Translations under genes and position numbers: made by a program
The notes under the pieces: model-generated
Seen by the model: only the letters and a program-made list of their open reading frames with translations
The model's database searches: none
What the model was told of the DNA's origin: nothing
Part shown: positions 8,054 to 17,960 of the stretch, piece by piece
Layout of the letters: each line of letters opens with the position of its first letter
How positions within the stretch are numbered: position 1 is the stretch's first letter
Source: Mycobacterium scrofulaceum
GTDB lineage: Bacteria; Actinomycetota; Actinomycetes; Mycobacteriales; Mycobacteriaceae
NCBI RefSeq assembly: GCF_001667885.1
Contig: NZ_LZJW01000030.1
Span: 1 to 64,000, forward strand
DNA length: 64,000 bases
Direction of reading: 5' to 3'

Positions 8054-9181
8054 CTACCGGTCGGCGTCCGTGTACCGGATGACGCCGCGAATGTTCTTGC
8101 CCTCCAGCATGTCCTGGTAGCCCTCGTTGATCTGCTCGAGGCGGTACTGGGTGGTCACCATGTCGTCCAGGTTCAGCTTGCCGGCCTTGTACATCGACAG
8201 CAATTGCGGGATGTCGTACTGCGGGTTGCCGCCACCGAAAATGGTGCCCTGCAGGTTCTTCTGCATCAGCGTGAGCATCGCCAGGTTCAGATTGACGTTG
8301 GTGTCCAGCAGGCTGCCGATGGCGGTCAGCACGCAGGTGCCGCCCTTCTGGGTGATGTTGAGGTAGTTGTCGATGTCGGCTCCGTGCAGTTCGCCGACCG
8401 TGACCACGACCTTGTGGGCCATCAGGCCGTAGGTGACCTCCATGATGCCCATCAGCGCCGCGTTGATGTCGGGATAGACGTGGGTGGCACCGAATTTCAG
8501 CGCCTGGTCGCGCTTCCACTCGACGGGGTCGATCGCGAAGATGTAGCGCGCACCGGCATTCACGGCGCCCTGCAGCGCGGCCATGCCGACCCCGCCGACG
8601 CCGACGATGGCGACGTCCTGGCCCGGCCGGATGTCGGCGGTGCGGACCGCCGAGCCGTAGCCGGTGGTGACGCCGCAGCCGACCAGCGCAGCCACCTCGA
8701 ACGGGACCGAAGGGTCGATCTTCACCACCGAGCTGCGGTGCACCACCATGTACGGCGAGAACGTGCCCAGCAGCGTCATCGGGAAGACGTTCTGACCCTT
8801 TGCCTGGATGCGGAACGTGCCGTCGGAGACGGCGGCACCGCCGAGGAGACCGGCGCCCAGGTCGCACAAGTTGCGCATGCCGGCCTGACAGGTCGCGCAT
8901 TGCCCGCAGGACGGGATGAACGACAGCACGACGTGGTCACCCGGGGCGATGTCTTCGACGCCCGGACCGACCTCGGTGACGATGCCCGCACCCTCATGCC
9001 CGCCGAGCACCGGGAAGCCGGCCATCGGGATTCCGCCGGTGACGAGGTGATGATCGGAGTGGCACATGCCCGCCGCTTCCATCTGGATCTTGACCTCGTG
9101 CGCTTGCGGGTCGCCGATCTCGATTTCCTCGATGGACCAGGGCTGGTTGAACTCCCAGATCAGTGCGCCTTTTGTCTTCAC
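8054..9181 (-). CDS. adhB: Zinc-dependent alcohol dehydrogenase (class III/MDR type)
   Basis: This 375-residue medium-chain dehydrogenase uses NAD-type cofactors to interconvert alcohols and aldehydes or ketones. The catalytic zinc site shows AAGMCHSDHHLV and GGHEGAGIV with a later VGCGVTTGYG. The structural zinc cysteines are CGQCATCQAGMRNLC. The Rossmann motif is VGVGGVGMAALQGA. The start is a GTG at 9181 preceded by AGGA. It corresponds by order to Rv0761c (adhB). It begins the downstream half of the CYP51-linked run and is followed closely by the OYE reductase. A 253-bp gap with repeats separates it from the upstream gene, so it may have its own promoter. Confidence 0.93.
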   Translation of the reverse strand: MKTKGALIWEFNQPWSIEEIEIGDPQAHEVKIQMEAAGMCHSDHHLVTGGIPMAGFPVLGGHEGAGIVTEVGPGVEDIAPGDHVVLSFIPSCGQCATCQAGMRNLCDLGAGLLGGAAVSDGTFRIQAKGQNVFPMTLLGTFSPYMVVHRSSVVKIDPSVPFEVAALVGCGVTTGYGSAVRTADIRPGQDVAIVGVGGVGMAALQGAVNAGARYIFAIDPVEWKRDQALKFGATHVYPDINAALMGIMEVTYGLMAHKVVVTVGELHGADIDNYLNITQKGGTCVLTAIGSLLDTNVNLNLAMLTLMQKNLQGTIFGGGNPQYDIPQLLSMYKAGKLNLDDMVTTQYRLEQINEGYQDMLEGKNIRGVIRYTDADR

Positions 9182-9319
9182 GATGGTCCTGACCCCATTT
9201 CGCCTTTGAATCGATCAGTGCTGCCCGGCCCGTTCTTGCCGGACAACTCGGTGACGGGCGCCACAGGCACCCTTGTCGCGTCAGCATAGCGCGTGCAACA
9301 AATCAAATGCTTGGTTGGT

Positions 9320-9418
9320 GCGGCGATCGCAAGCGCGGCAGCGCGGGCGCGCCGGCGCCGCGCGCGGCGGGTCGCCGCCATCGGCCCCGCGGCGATCGCA
9401 AGCGCGGCAGCGCGGGCG
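9320..9418. repeat. Two identical 30-bp GCGATCGC-containing repeats
   Basis: Positions 9320-9349 and 9389-9418 carry the same 30 bases, each beginning GCGGCGATCGCAAGCGCGGC, with a 69-bp period. A third partial copy (GCGATCGCAATATCGC) follows at once. The unit contains the 8-bp palindrome GCGATCGC. The array fills the gap between adhB and the upstream SnoaL-like gene and has no credible open frame. It looks like a small GC-rich interspersed repeat. Confidence 0.75.
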
Positions 9419-9434
9419 ATCGCAATATCGCCCG

Positions 9435-9974
9435 TCACCAGATCGGAACCGGTGCCTGGCCGAGCGGGTAGTAGCCCGGAAGCTTCTCGCCGGCGATGCT
9501 GCGCTCGATCCGTTTCTGCATGCCGGTGCTGAGGTCGCCGGACTCGATCAGGGTCGCGAACATCTTCGCGACGTGGCCGAAGTCGAAAAAGTCGCGTTGC
9601 CACTCGATGAGGTTGTCGGCGTTCAGGCGGAACCAGCTGCCGCCGATGCCGTAGATCTCGTCCTGGGTGCCGTCGGACTTGTTGACGATCTGCTTCCAGA
9701 AGCCGACGATCTCGCCCTGCTTCTCGTCGATGAGGACCTTTTGGTACTCGTACACCCAGTTCTCCAGGCCCTCCATCTCTAAGCCGAGGGCGATGTCGCG
9801 GATCTCGTCGACGCCGACGCACATCACGTCTTCCTTAGGGCCGATGTTCCAGCCGTAGGTGGCGTCCTGGGCGTAGAAGTCGGCCAACGGTCGCCAGTCA
9901 CCGGCCTTCTCGCAGTCCTTGTTGGCTTGCAGCCAGCGATCGACCCATGTCTCGAGTTCCTCACGTGACGCCAT
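9435..9974 (-). CDS. SnoaL-like/NTF2-fold protein (Rv0762c-like)
   Basis: This 179-residue protein starts at ATG 9974, two bases after the ferredoxin stop, so translation is probably coupled. The early segment ETWVDRWLQANKDCEKAGDW then RPLADFYAQDATY and the later IYGIGGSWFRLNADNLIEWQRDFFDFG look like an NTF2/SnoaL-type pocket protein. It corresponds by order to M. tuberculosis Rv0762c, which has no assigned function. Its place directly after ferredoxin and CYP51 suggests it acts on, or binds, an intermediate of the same pathway. No catalytic residues can be assigned with confidence. Confidence 0.85.
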   Translation of the reverse strand: MASREELETWVDRWLQANKDCEKAGDWRPLADFYAQDATYGWNIGPKEDVMCVGVDEIRDIALGLEMEGLENWVYEYQKVLIDEKQGEIVGFWKQIVNKSDGTQDEIYGIGGSWFRLNADNLIEWQRDFFDFGHVAKMFATLIESGDLSTGMQKRIERSIAGEKLPGYYPLGQAPVPIW

Positions 9975-9976
9975 CG

Positions 9977-11542
<1,566 letters not shown>

Positions 11543-11546
<4 letters not shown>

Positions 11547-12367
11547 GACGGCATCCCCTCTTCGCCGAGTGCGAGTTTCTGGCGATCCTTCTTGTCGGCC
11601 AGCGGGGCTTCCGGCTGAAGCTCCATGTTGGCGATGAAGCCACCGCGCGGGGTCTCGGCGACGAAGGTGATGGCGCGCGCCAAGTCCGCCGCCCGCAGGA
11701 AGTAGTCATGGCGGGCCTGGCCCCACTTGGCCCAGTCCTCGAGTGCGGGGCCGATCTTCTCGGCCGGCAGGCTCCAGCCCATCGACGTCTTCGTCGGTCC
11801 GGGGTGCACGATCGAAGCCCGCACGCCGGTACCCTCGAGCTCCATCTGGAAGTTGGTGACCATCGCGACCAGCGCGGCCTTGGCCGCGCCGTAGGCGCCC
11901 ATGTGCGGCCGCTGGCGCAGGGCCACGTCGGAGCCGACGAAGATCAAATCGCCGCGTTGGCGCTCCAGCATGCCTGGCAGCACCGCGGCGGCCAGCCGGT
12001 TCGCGCCGACGAGGTGGATCTGCAGCTGAGATTCGAACTCGTCGGTTGTGATCTCGGCTAGCTTGCCGAAGTAGGTGTCGCCCGCGCCGGCCACCAGCAC
12101 CTCGATGTCGCCGAGGGCGTCGACCGACTGTGCGACAAAGGATTTCACCGAGTTGGGGTCGGTGACGTCCAGATGGAATCCGACCGCCTCGCCGCCGTCG
12201 GCGTTGATCTTGCCGACGATGTCGTTGAGCTTCTCCACCCGGCGGGCACCGAGGGCGACGGGGAAGCCATGCGCCGCCAGTTCGATGGCGGTGGCCTCCC
12301 CGATGCCGGAGGAAGCGCCGGCCACGATCGCCGGCCGTCGTTCGGGCAGGGGGTCAAAGCGGGGCAT
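11543..12367 (-). CDS. Short-chain dehydrogenase/reductase (Rv0765c-like)
   Basis: This 274-residue classical SDR has the cofactor motif VAGASSGIGEATAIELA near residues 14-30, VAGAGDTYFG in the NAG region and the catalytic pair in YGAAKAAL. It would oxidise or reduce a hydroxyl/keto group with NAD(P). Its start is directly adjacent to the CYP123 stop (no gap) and its end overlaps the CYP51 start by 4 bp, so it is embedded in the P450 operon. It corresponds to Rv0765c. The substrate is unknown; a sterol-like or isoprenoid-like molecule fits the neighbours. Confidence 0.93.
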
Positions 12368-13585
12368 TCAGCGGACCTCCACGGTCATCGGTAGGTGAGC
12401 GAATCCGCGGACATTGCTGGAGTGGACGCGGACGGCGTTGGCCTCGTCCACCTCGTATCCGCGGATTCGCTTGAACAACTCGGTGAGCGCGACCCGGGCT
12501 TCCATCCGCGCCAGATGCGCGCCCAGGCAAAAGTGTGCGCCGCTGCCGAAACTCAAGAGCTTGGGCCCGATCTCGCGCCCGATCAGGTAGTCATCGGGGT
12601 TGTCGAAGACCCGCTCGTCGCGATGGCCGGAACCGGGCAACAGCAGCAGGACATCCCCCTCGGGGATGGTGGTGTCGTACAGGGTGAGCTCCCCGGACAC
12701 GGTGCGGGCCAGGATCTGGCTGGAGGTGTCGTAGCGCAGGGTCTCCTCGACCCACAGCGGCACCAGTGAAAGATCGGTATAGACCGGGGTCAGTTGGTCC
12801 GGATTCTTGTGTCCCCAAAAGGCGGCATTGGCAAGCAGTTTGGTTGTGGTCTCGTTTCCGGCGATCACCATCAGGAACATGAAGCCAAGCACTTCGTCGT
12901 CGGTGAGGCGGTCTCCGTCGATCTCGGCCTCCAGCAGGGCGGAGGTCAGGTCGTCCGTCGGCTTCTTGCGCCGCTCGGCCACCATGCCCTGGTAGTAGAC
13001 GATCAGGTTGATGGAGGCCTCGACCGCCTCCGGCGGCACGTCGGTGACGCCCTCGTCGCGATGCATCACGCCATCGGCCCAGGCACGGACCTGAACTCGA
13101 TCCGGTTCGGGAACGCCCATCAATTCGGAGATGACGTCCATCGGCAGCTTCCCGGCGAACTCGTCGACGTAGTCGACCGCGCCGTCCTTCGCCCGTTCCA
13201 GCATGGCGTCGAGGTGCTGGGTGGCGATCTCGGTGACGCGCGGTTCGATTTCCCGAATCCTCCTCGGCGTGAACCCTTTTGACACCAAGGTCCGCAGCCG
13301 CAGATGCGCGGGGTCGTCCATAGCCAGAAACGACATCGTCTTGGACGCGTGCGGGCCGCGCGATGCCGGATCCAGCGACACACCGTACTTGTTGGACAAG
13401 GTCGTGCTGTTGCGGAATCCCTGCAGCACGTCTTGGTGTCGCGACAGCGCCCAGAACTTCAGGGCGTCATTGCGATACAGCGGGGCCTCATCGCGCAGTC
13501 GCTTGTAGTACGGGTACGGATCCTCGTGGAAGTCGTAGTCGTAGGGATCGAGGACCAGCTCGTTGTCGCCAACGTGGACTGTCAT
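12368..13585 (-). CDS. cyp123: Cytochrome P450 CYP123
   Basis: This 405-residue P450 has the I-helix motif VIAGNETTTKLLANA, the K-helix EETLR and the heme loop FGSGAHFCLGAHLAR with Cys353. No membrane anchor is present. Its 5' end overlaps the TetR stop by 4 bp and its stop abuts the SDR start, so the order is TetR-CYP123-SDR-CYP51-ferredoxin. It corresponds to Rv0766c (CYP123A1), whose substrate is not firmly known. Cotranscription with CYP51 suggests both oxidise related lipids. Confidence 0.95.
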   Translation of the reverse strand: MTVHVGDNELVLDPYDYDFHEDPYPYYKRLRDEAPLYRNDALKFWALSRHQDVLQGFRNSTTLSNKYGVSLDPASRGPHASKTMSFLAMDDPAHLRLRTLVSKGFTPRRIREIEPRVTEIATQHLDAMLERAKDGAVDYVDEFAGKLPMDVISELMGVPEPDRVQVRAWADGVMHRDEGVTDVPPEAVEASINLIVYYQGMVAERRKKPTDDLTSALLEAEIDGDRLTDDEVLGFMFLMVIAGNETTTKLLANAAFWGHKNPDQLTPVYTDLSLVPLWVEETLRYDTSSQILARTVSGELTLYDTTIPEGDVLLLLPGSGHRDERVFDNPDDYLIGREIGPKLLSFGSGAHFCLGAHLARMEARVALTELFKRIRGYEVDEANAVRVHSSNVRGFAHLPMTVEVR

Positions 13586-14220
13586 TCGGTGGTCTTCTCC
13601 TGGCTTGTCTCTCCGGCGCCGGTGAGGATGAGCCGCACCACGTAGGCCAGCCGGTCGGCGATCTCGCGGTAGGTGAATTCACCGCTGCCCGCCTGCACGA
13701 GCGCCCCGAAGAAGGACATCTCCAGCGCGGAAACGGCGGTGGGGTCGGCGTCGGGGCCCATGGCGGACGTGATGCGGCGGTGAATTTCCGCGCCGATCCG
13801 GTCGCGCGCGGCGGCCACCGCGGGCTCGGCGCCGCCGCTGAGCAATGCCGTCGTGCACGCCGCGCTGACCTCGGGTTCGTCGGCGACCACCAGGGCCAGG
13901 TGCCGCAACACCTGTTCGACGCGGTGGGGCATGGGGTCGTTGACGTCGGTGAAGTAGGGGACCTGCCGCACCAGGTCGAGATAGACCTCGGCGATCAGGT
14001 GGTTCTTCGACGAGAAGTACGTATACGCGGTGGCGGGTGCGACTTTGGCGCGGGCCGCGACCGCGCGCACCGTGAGGTCCGCGTACGACTTCTCCCGCAG
14101 GGTCTCGATGCCGGCCGCGAGCACCTTGCGGAACGTCTCCTCCTGGCGGCGGTTGCGCGCCGGCCGACCGCTCTGGTGCTCGGCCTGAGACGTGATCGTC
14201 ACCAGTGCATCGCTGGACAC
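13582..14220 (-). CDS. TetR-family regulator of the CYP123-CYP51 cluster (Rv0767c-like)
   Basis: This 212-residue regulator has an N-terminal helix-turn-helix (about 24-70: TFRKVLAAGIETLREKSYAD, then VRAVAARAKVAPATAYTYFSSK) and a C-terminal ligand/dimer domain. The start is a GTG at 14220. A -10 box TAGCTT lies 6 bases before it, so the mRNA is probably leaderless. A perfect 6+2+6 palindrome (14214-14227) covers the start codon, and a close relative lies before the divergent aldA gene, so this protein is the obvious candidate to repress both arms. It overlaps the CYP123 start by 4 bp and heads the operon. Confidence 0.92.
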   Translation of the reverse strand: MSSDALVTITSQAEHQSGRPARNRRQEETFRKVLAAGIETLREKSYADLTVRAVAARAKVAPATAYTYFSSKNHLIAEVYLDLVRQVPYFTDVNDPMPHRVEQVLRHLALVVADEPEVSAACTTALLSGGAEPAVAAARDRIGAEIHRRITSAMGPDADPTAVSALEMSFFGALVQAGSGEFTYREIADRLAYVVRLILTGAGETSQEKTTE

Positions 14221-14232
14221 ATGTCCAAGCTA
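14214..14232 (-). promoter_or_regulatory. Leaderless promoter and operator of the TetR-CYP123-CYP51 operon
   Basis: TGGACA-CA-TGTCCA (14214-14227) is a perfect 6-bp-arm palindrome that spans the TetR start codon. On the minus strand TAGCTT (14232-14227) is a -10-like box with 6 bases to the GTG. A bound regulator would cover the transcription start. Confidence 0.6.
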
Positions 14233-14371
14233 TCGGACCCACCAGACCGGAAGCAAGACCGGTCGACAAAGATGCTGATCAAACTGCTATTTCCCGTTGG
14301 GCTGAGCGCCCTGGCGAGATCGGCCCTTGCACCGCTGATGGCGCGGCGGCTATGGTTCGATCGGACGATAT

Positions 14372-14385
14372 CGGACAACTGTCCA
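14372..14385 (+). promoter_or_regulatory. Second TetR operator candidate, before aldA
   Basis: CGGACA-AC-TGTCCA has the same GGACA-N2-TGTCC core as the palindrome at the TetR start codon (14214-14227) and lies 43 bp before the aldA start codon. The rest of the 208-bp divergent gap shows no gene. The shared core suggests one TetR protein controls both directions. Confidence 0.6.
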
Positions 14386-14428
14386 CTCGATTCGCTATCG
14401 CGATTGGCCGCACAGACGGGAGCGGGAG

Positions 14429-15895
14429 ATGGCCTTGCTGGCCGACGGCGTGAGTGCACTTTTCATCGACGGCAAGATGGCGCCCGGCAGTGCCGGCACC
14501 TTCCCGACGATCAATCCGGCCACCGAGGAAGTCCTTGGGGCGGCGGCCGACGCCGACGCCGACGACATGGGCCGCGCCATCGACGCCGCCCGGCGCGCAT
14601 TCGACGAGACGGATTGGTCGCGCGACACCGAGCTGCGGGTGCGGTGCGTGCGCCAGCTGCGCGAGGCGATGCAGCAGCACCTCGAAGAGCTGCGCGACCT
14701 GACCATCGCCGAAGTTGGCGCGCCCCGGATGCTCACGTCGATCGCTCAGCTCGAAGTCCCCGTCAACGACCTGGCGTTCGCGGCGGACACCGCCGAATCC
14801 TACGAATACAACCAGGATCTCGGCGAGGCGTCACCGATGGGCATCCCCACCCGCCGCACGATCGCCCGTGAGGCCGTCGGCGTCGTCGGCGCCATCACCC
14901 CGTGGAACTTTCCCCATCAGATCAACCTCGCCAAGATCGGCCCCGCGCTGGCCGCCGGTAACACCGTCGTCCTGAAGCCGGCGCCCGACACCCCGTGGTG
15001 CGCCGCCGTGCTTGGGGAACTCATCGCCGAACACACCGACTTTCCGCCCGGTGTGATCAACATCGTGACGTCAAGCGACCACGGCGTTGGTGCATTGCTG
15101 GCCAAAGACCCTCGGGTGGACATGATTTCGTTCACCGGGTCAACCGCCACGGGCCGCAGCGTGATGGCCGACGGCGCCGCGACCATCAAGAAGGTGTTCC
15201 TCGAGCTGGGCGGCAAGTCGGCGTTCATCGTCCTCGACGACGCCGACCTGGCCGGCGCGGTGGGCATGGCCGGGTTCTCGGTGTGCATGCACGCCGGGCA
15301 GGGGTGCGCCATCACCACCCGGCTGGTGGTGCCGCGAGCGAAGTATGACGAGGCTGTCGCGATCGCAGCCGCCACGATGGGCGGCATCAAGGCTGCCGAC
15401 CCCACCGATCCCGGAACAATTTGCGGCCCAGTGATTTCGGCGCGCCAACGGGACCGGATACAGGGCTATCTCGACTCAGCCATCGCCGAGGGCGGGACGT
15501 TCGCCTGCGGTGGCGGCCGCCCGGCCGACCGCGACGTCGGCTTCTTCATCGAGCCGACGGTGATCGCCGGACTGGGCAACGACGCGCGCTGCGCGCGCGA
15601 GGAGATCTTCGGCCCCGTCCTGACGGTGATCCCGCACGACGGCGACGACGACGCGGTCCGCATCGCCAACGACTCGCCATATGGGTTGTCGGGCACCGTG
15701 TTCGGCGCCGATCCCGATAGGGCGGCGCGGGTCGCCGCGCGGGTACGTGCTGGCACGATCAATGTCAATGGCGGCGTGTGGTATTCGGCTGATGCGCCCT
15801 TCGGCGGTTACAAGCAGTCCGGAAACGGTCGCGAGATGGGCGTGGCCGGCTTCGAGGAATACCTGGAAATCAAGACCATCGCGACGGCGATCTGA
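14429..15895 (+). CDS. aldA: NAD(P)-dependent aldehyde dehydrogenase
   Basis: This 488-residue ALDH-superfamily enzyme oxidises an aldehyde to its acid. Catalytic landmarks are N160 (ITPWNFPHQ), general base E259 (FLELGGKSAF) and nucleophile C293 (GQGCAITTR). The Rossmann segment FTGSTATGRSV and the C-terminal PFGGYKQSGNGREMG are also clear. GGGAGCGGGAG provides the ribosome site. It heads a plus-strand run with an SDR, a 3-hydroxyisobutyrate dehydrogenase homologue and a carboxymuconolactone-decarboxylase-like protein, divergent from the TetR/P450 operon. It corresponds to Rv0768 (aldA). Confidence 0.95.
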   Translation: MALLADGVSALFIDGKMAPGSAGTFPTINPATEEVLGAAADADADDMGRAIDAARRAFDETDWSRDTELRVRCVRQLREAMQQHLEELRDLTIAEVGAPRMLTSIAQLEVPVNDLAFAADTAESYEYNQDLGEASPMGIPTRRTIAREAVGVVGAITPWNFPHQINLAKIGPALAAGNTVVLKPAPDTPWCAAVLGELIAEHTDFPPGVINIVTSSDHGVGALLAKDPRVDMISFTGSTATGRSVMADGAATIKKVFLELGGKSAFIVLDDADLAGAVGMAGFSVCMHAGQGCAITTRLVVPRAKYDEAVAIAAATMGGIKAADPTDPGTICGPVISARQRDRIQGYLDSAIAEGGTFACGGGRPADRDVGFFIEPTVIAGLGNDARCAREEIFGPVLTVIPHDGDDDAVRIANDSPYGLSGTVFGADPDRAARVAARVRAGTINVNGGVWYSADAPFGGYKQSGNGREMGVAGFEEYLEIKTIATAI

Positions 15896-15913
15896 CCAGA
15901 GGAGCTTGAGAGC

Positions 15914-16663
15914 ATGCGGTTTGAGAACAAGGTCGGCATCGTCACCGGGTCCGGCGGCGGCATCGGCCAGGCCTACGCCGAGGCGCTCGCCCGCGAGGGC
16001 GCGGCCGTGGTCGTCGCCGACATCAACGCCGAGGCGGCCGAAGCGGTGGCCAAGCAGATCTCCGCCGACGGCGGCACGGCCATCAGCATCCCGGTGGACG
16101 TCTCCGACCCGGCGTCGGCCAAGGCGATGGCGGATCGCACGCTGGCGGAATTCGGCGGCATCGATTACCTGGTCAACAACGCGGCGATCTTCGGGGGCAT
16201 GAAGCTGGACTTCCTGCTCACCATCGACCCCGAGTACTACAAGAAGTTCATGAGCGTCAACCTCGACGGCGCGTTGTGGTGCACCCGCGCCGTCTACAAG
16301 AAGATGGCCAAGCGCGGCGGCGGGGCGATCGTCAATCAGTCGTCCACGGCGGCGTGGTTGTACTCGAACTACTACGGCCTGGCCAAGGTCGGCGTGAACG
16401 GTCTGACACAACAGCTTTCGCGCGAGCTCGGCGGCCAGAACATCCGCATCAACGCGATCGCGCCCGGCCCCATCGACACCGAGGCCAACCGGACGACCAC
16501 GCCGCAGGAGATGGTGGCCGACATCGTCAAGGGCCTTCCGCTGTCGCGGATGGGGACTCCCGAGGACCTGGTGGGGATGTGCCTGTTCTTGCTCTCCGAC
16601 GAGGCCTCGTGGATCACCGGGCAGATCTTCAACGTCGACGGCGGGCAGATAATCCGCTCATGA
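15914..16663 (+). CDS. Short-chain dehydrogenase/reductase (Rv0769-like)
   Basis: This 249-residue classical SDR has GSGGGIGQAYAEALAREGA near residues 12-30, NNAAIFGG, the catalytic segment NQSSTAAWLYSNYYGLAK and the typical C-terminus WITGQIFNVDGGQ. A GAGGAG site precedes the ATG, 18 bp after the aldA stop. The following dehydrogenase gene overlaps its stop codon (ATGA). It corresponds to Rv0769. It presumably performs an NAD(P)-linked step in the same catabolic run as the aldehyde dehydrogenase. The substrate is unknown. Confidence 0.94.
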   Translation: MRFENKVGIVTGSGGGIGQAYAEALAREGAAVVVADINAEAAEAVAKQISADGGTAISIPVDVSDPASAKAMADRTLAEFGGIDYLVNNAAIFGGMKLDFLLTIDPEYYKKFMSVNLDGALWCTRAVYKKMAKRGGGAIVNQSSTAAWLYSNYYGLAKVGVNGLTQQLSRELGGQNIRINAIAPGPIDTEANRTTTPQEMVADIVKGLPLSRMGTPEDLVGMCLFLLSDEASWITGQIFNVDGGQIIRS

Positions 16664-17517
16664 GTGAGGAACTGAAGCTCGGCTACATCGGTTTGGGCAA
16701 CATGGGTGCCCCGATGGCCACGAAGATGACCGAGTGGCCCGGCGGGGTGACGGTCTACGACATCCGCACGGAGGCGATGACACCGCTGGCCGAGAAGGGC
16801 GCCGGCCTCGCCGACAGCGTCGCCGACGTCGCGACCGCCGACATCATCCATGTCACCGTGCTCAACGACGCCCAGGTGCGCGAGGTCGTCGGCGAGCTGG
16901 CCGCCCACGCCAAGCCCGGCACCGTCATCGCGATCCATTCGACCATCAGCGACACGACGGCTGTTGAGCTGGCGGCCGAACTCAACCCGCAAGGTATTCA
17001 CATCGTCGACGCCCCCGTCAGCGGCGGTGCGGCCGCCGCCGCGAAAGGTGAACTTGCCACAATGGTCGGAGCCGATCGCGAGGTGTACGAACGGATCAAA
17101 CCGGCGTTCAAACATTGGGCGGCGCTGGTCATCCACGCCGGCGAGCCGGGCGCGGGGACGCGAATGAAACTGGCCCGCAACATGTTGACGTTCACGTCGT
17201 ATGTCGCGGCATGCGAGGCCATGAAACTCGCCGAGGCCGCGGGCCTGGATCTGCAGGCGCTGGGCCGGGTGGTGCGGCACACCGACGCCCTCACCGGCGG
17301 GCCGGGCGCGATCATGGTCCGCGATGACATGAACGACCTTGCGCCAGAACACTTTCTGTATCAGCCGTTCACGCACACCCGTGGTCTGGGCGAGAAGGAC
17401 CTGAGCCTGGCGCTGGAGTTGGGCGAGGCGGTCTCCGTCGACCTGCCGCTGGCCAGGCTGGCGTACGCCGGGCTGGCGGCCGGCCTCGGGGTGCCACACA
17501 CAGAGAAAGAGGCGTGA
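16660..17517 (+). CDS. 3-hydroxyisobutyrate dehydrogenase-like enzyme (Rv0770-like)
   Basis: This 285-residue member of the beta-hydroxyacid dehydrogenase family has the cofactor motif LGYIGLGNMGAPMATKM, the substrate loop DAPVSGGAAAAAKGEL and the catalytic lysine helix GTRMKLARNMLTF. The ATG at 16660 overlaps the upstream SDR stop (ATGA); an upstream open extension in frame lies inside the SDR and is rejected. Members oxidise 3-hydroxyisobutyrate, tartronate semialdehyde or similar short hydroxyacids. The stop overlaps the start of the next gene by one base, so the four genes from aldA form one operon. Confidence 0.93.
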   Translation: MSEELKLGYIGLGNMGAPMATKMTEWPGGVTVYDIRTEAMTPLAEKGAGLADSVADVATADIIHVTVLNDAQVREVVGELAAHAKPGTVIAIHSTISDTTAVELAAELNPQGIHIVDAPVSGGAAAAAKGELATMVGADREVYERIKPAFKHWAALVIHAGEPGAGTRMKLARNMLTFTSYVAACEAMKLAEAAGLDLQALGRVVRHTDALTGGPGAIMVRDDMNDLAPEHFLYQPFTHTRGLGEKDLSLALELGEAVSVDLPLARLAYAGLAAGLGVPHTEKEA

Positions 17518-17951
17518 TGGACGAACGTCGCCGCAAGGGCCTCGAGAAGATGAACGAGGTCTACGGCTGGGAAATGCCCAACATCGAGGGCGACGCGTAT
17601 TTCGACCTGACCGTCGACCACCTGTTCGGCAGCATCTGGACACGACCGGGATTGTCGATGCGTGACAAGCGCATCATGACGCTGACCGCGGTGACCGCGA
17701 TCGGAAACCGCGACCTGGCCGAGATTCAGATCAACGCCGCATTGCTCAACGGGGAGCTCACCGAGACCGAGTTGAAGGAGATGGCCGTCTTCCTCACCCA
17801 CTATCTCGGGTTCCCGCTGGGTTCCGCGCTCAACGGCGCCGTCGACGCCGTCGTCGCCAAGCGCAAGAAGGCCGCCGCCAAAGGGGCGGGGGAGGACAAG
17901 AAGGCCAATGTGGACACCGCGCTGAAGATGCACTCCGGCGACAAGGACTGA
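17517..17951 (+). CDS. Carboxymuconolactone decarboxylase-like (AhpD-fold) protein
   Basis: This 144-residue protein has the CMD/AhpD helical fold, seen in FGSIWTRPGLSMRDKRIMTL and HYLGFPLGSALNGAVDAV. The CxxC motif of AhpD is absent, so it belongs with the gamma-carboxymuconolactone-decarboxylase branch. The ATG at 17517 shares one base with the upstream TGA; a GTG one codon earlier is possible. A Lys/Ala-rich tail follows the domain. It is the last gene of the aldA operon and corresponds to Rv0771. A role in ring-cleavage product metabolism is possible but not shown. Confidence 0.9.
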   Translation: MDERRRKGLEKMNEVYGWEMPNIEGDAYFDLTVDHLFGSIWTRPGLSMRDKRIMTLTAVTAIGNRDLAEIQINAALLNGELTETELKEMAVFLTHYLGFPLGSALNGAVDAVVAKRKKAAAKGAGEDKKANVDTALKMHSGDKD

Positions 17952-17960
17952 CCCGGTGGG

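Noticed and set aside
9320..9418. GCGATCGC palindromes as cyanobacterial HIP1 elements
   Set aside because: The octamer matches HIP1, but the organism is a Mycobacterium and the octamer is embedded in a longer repeat, so the resemblance is coincidental.
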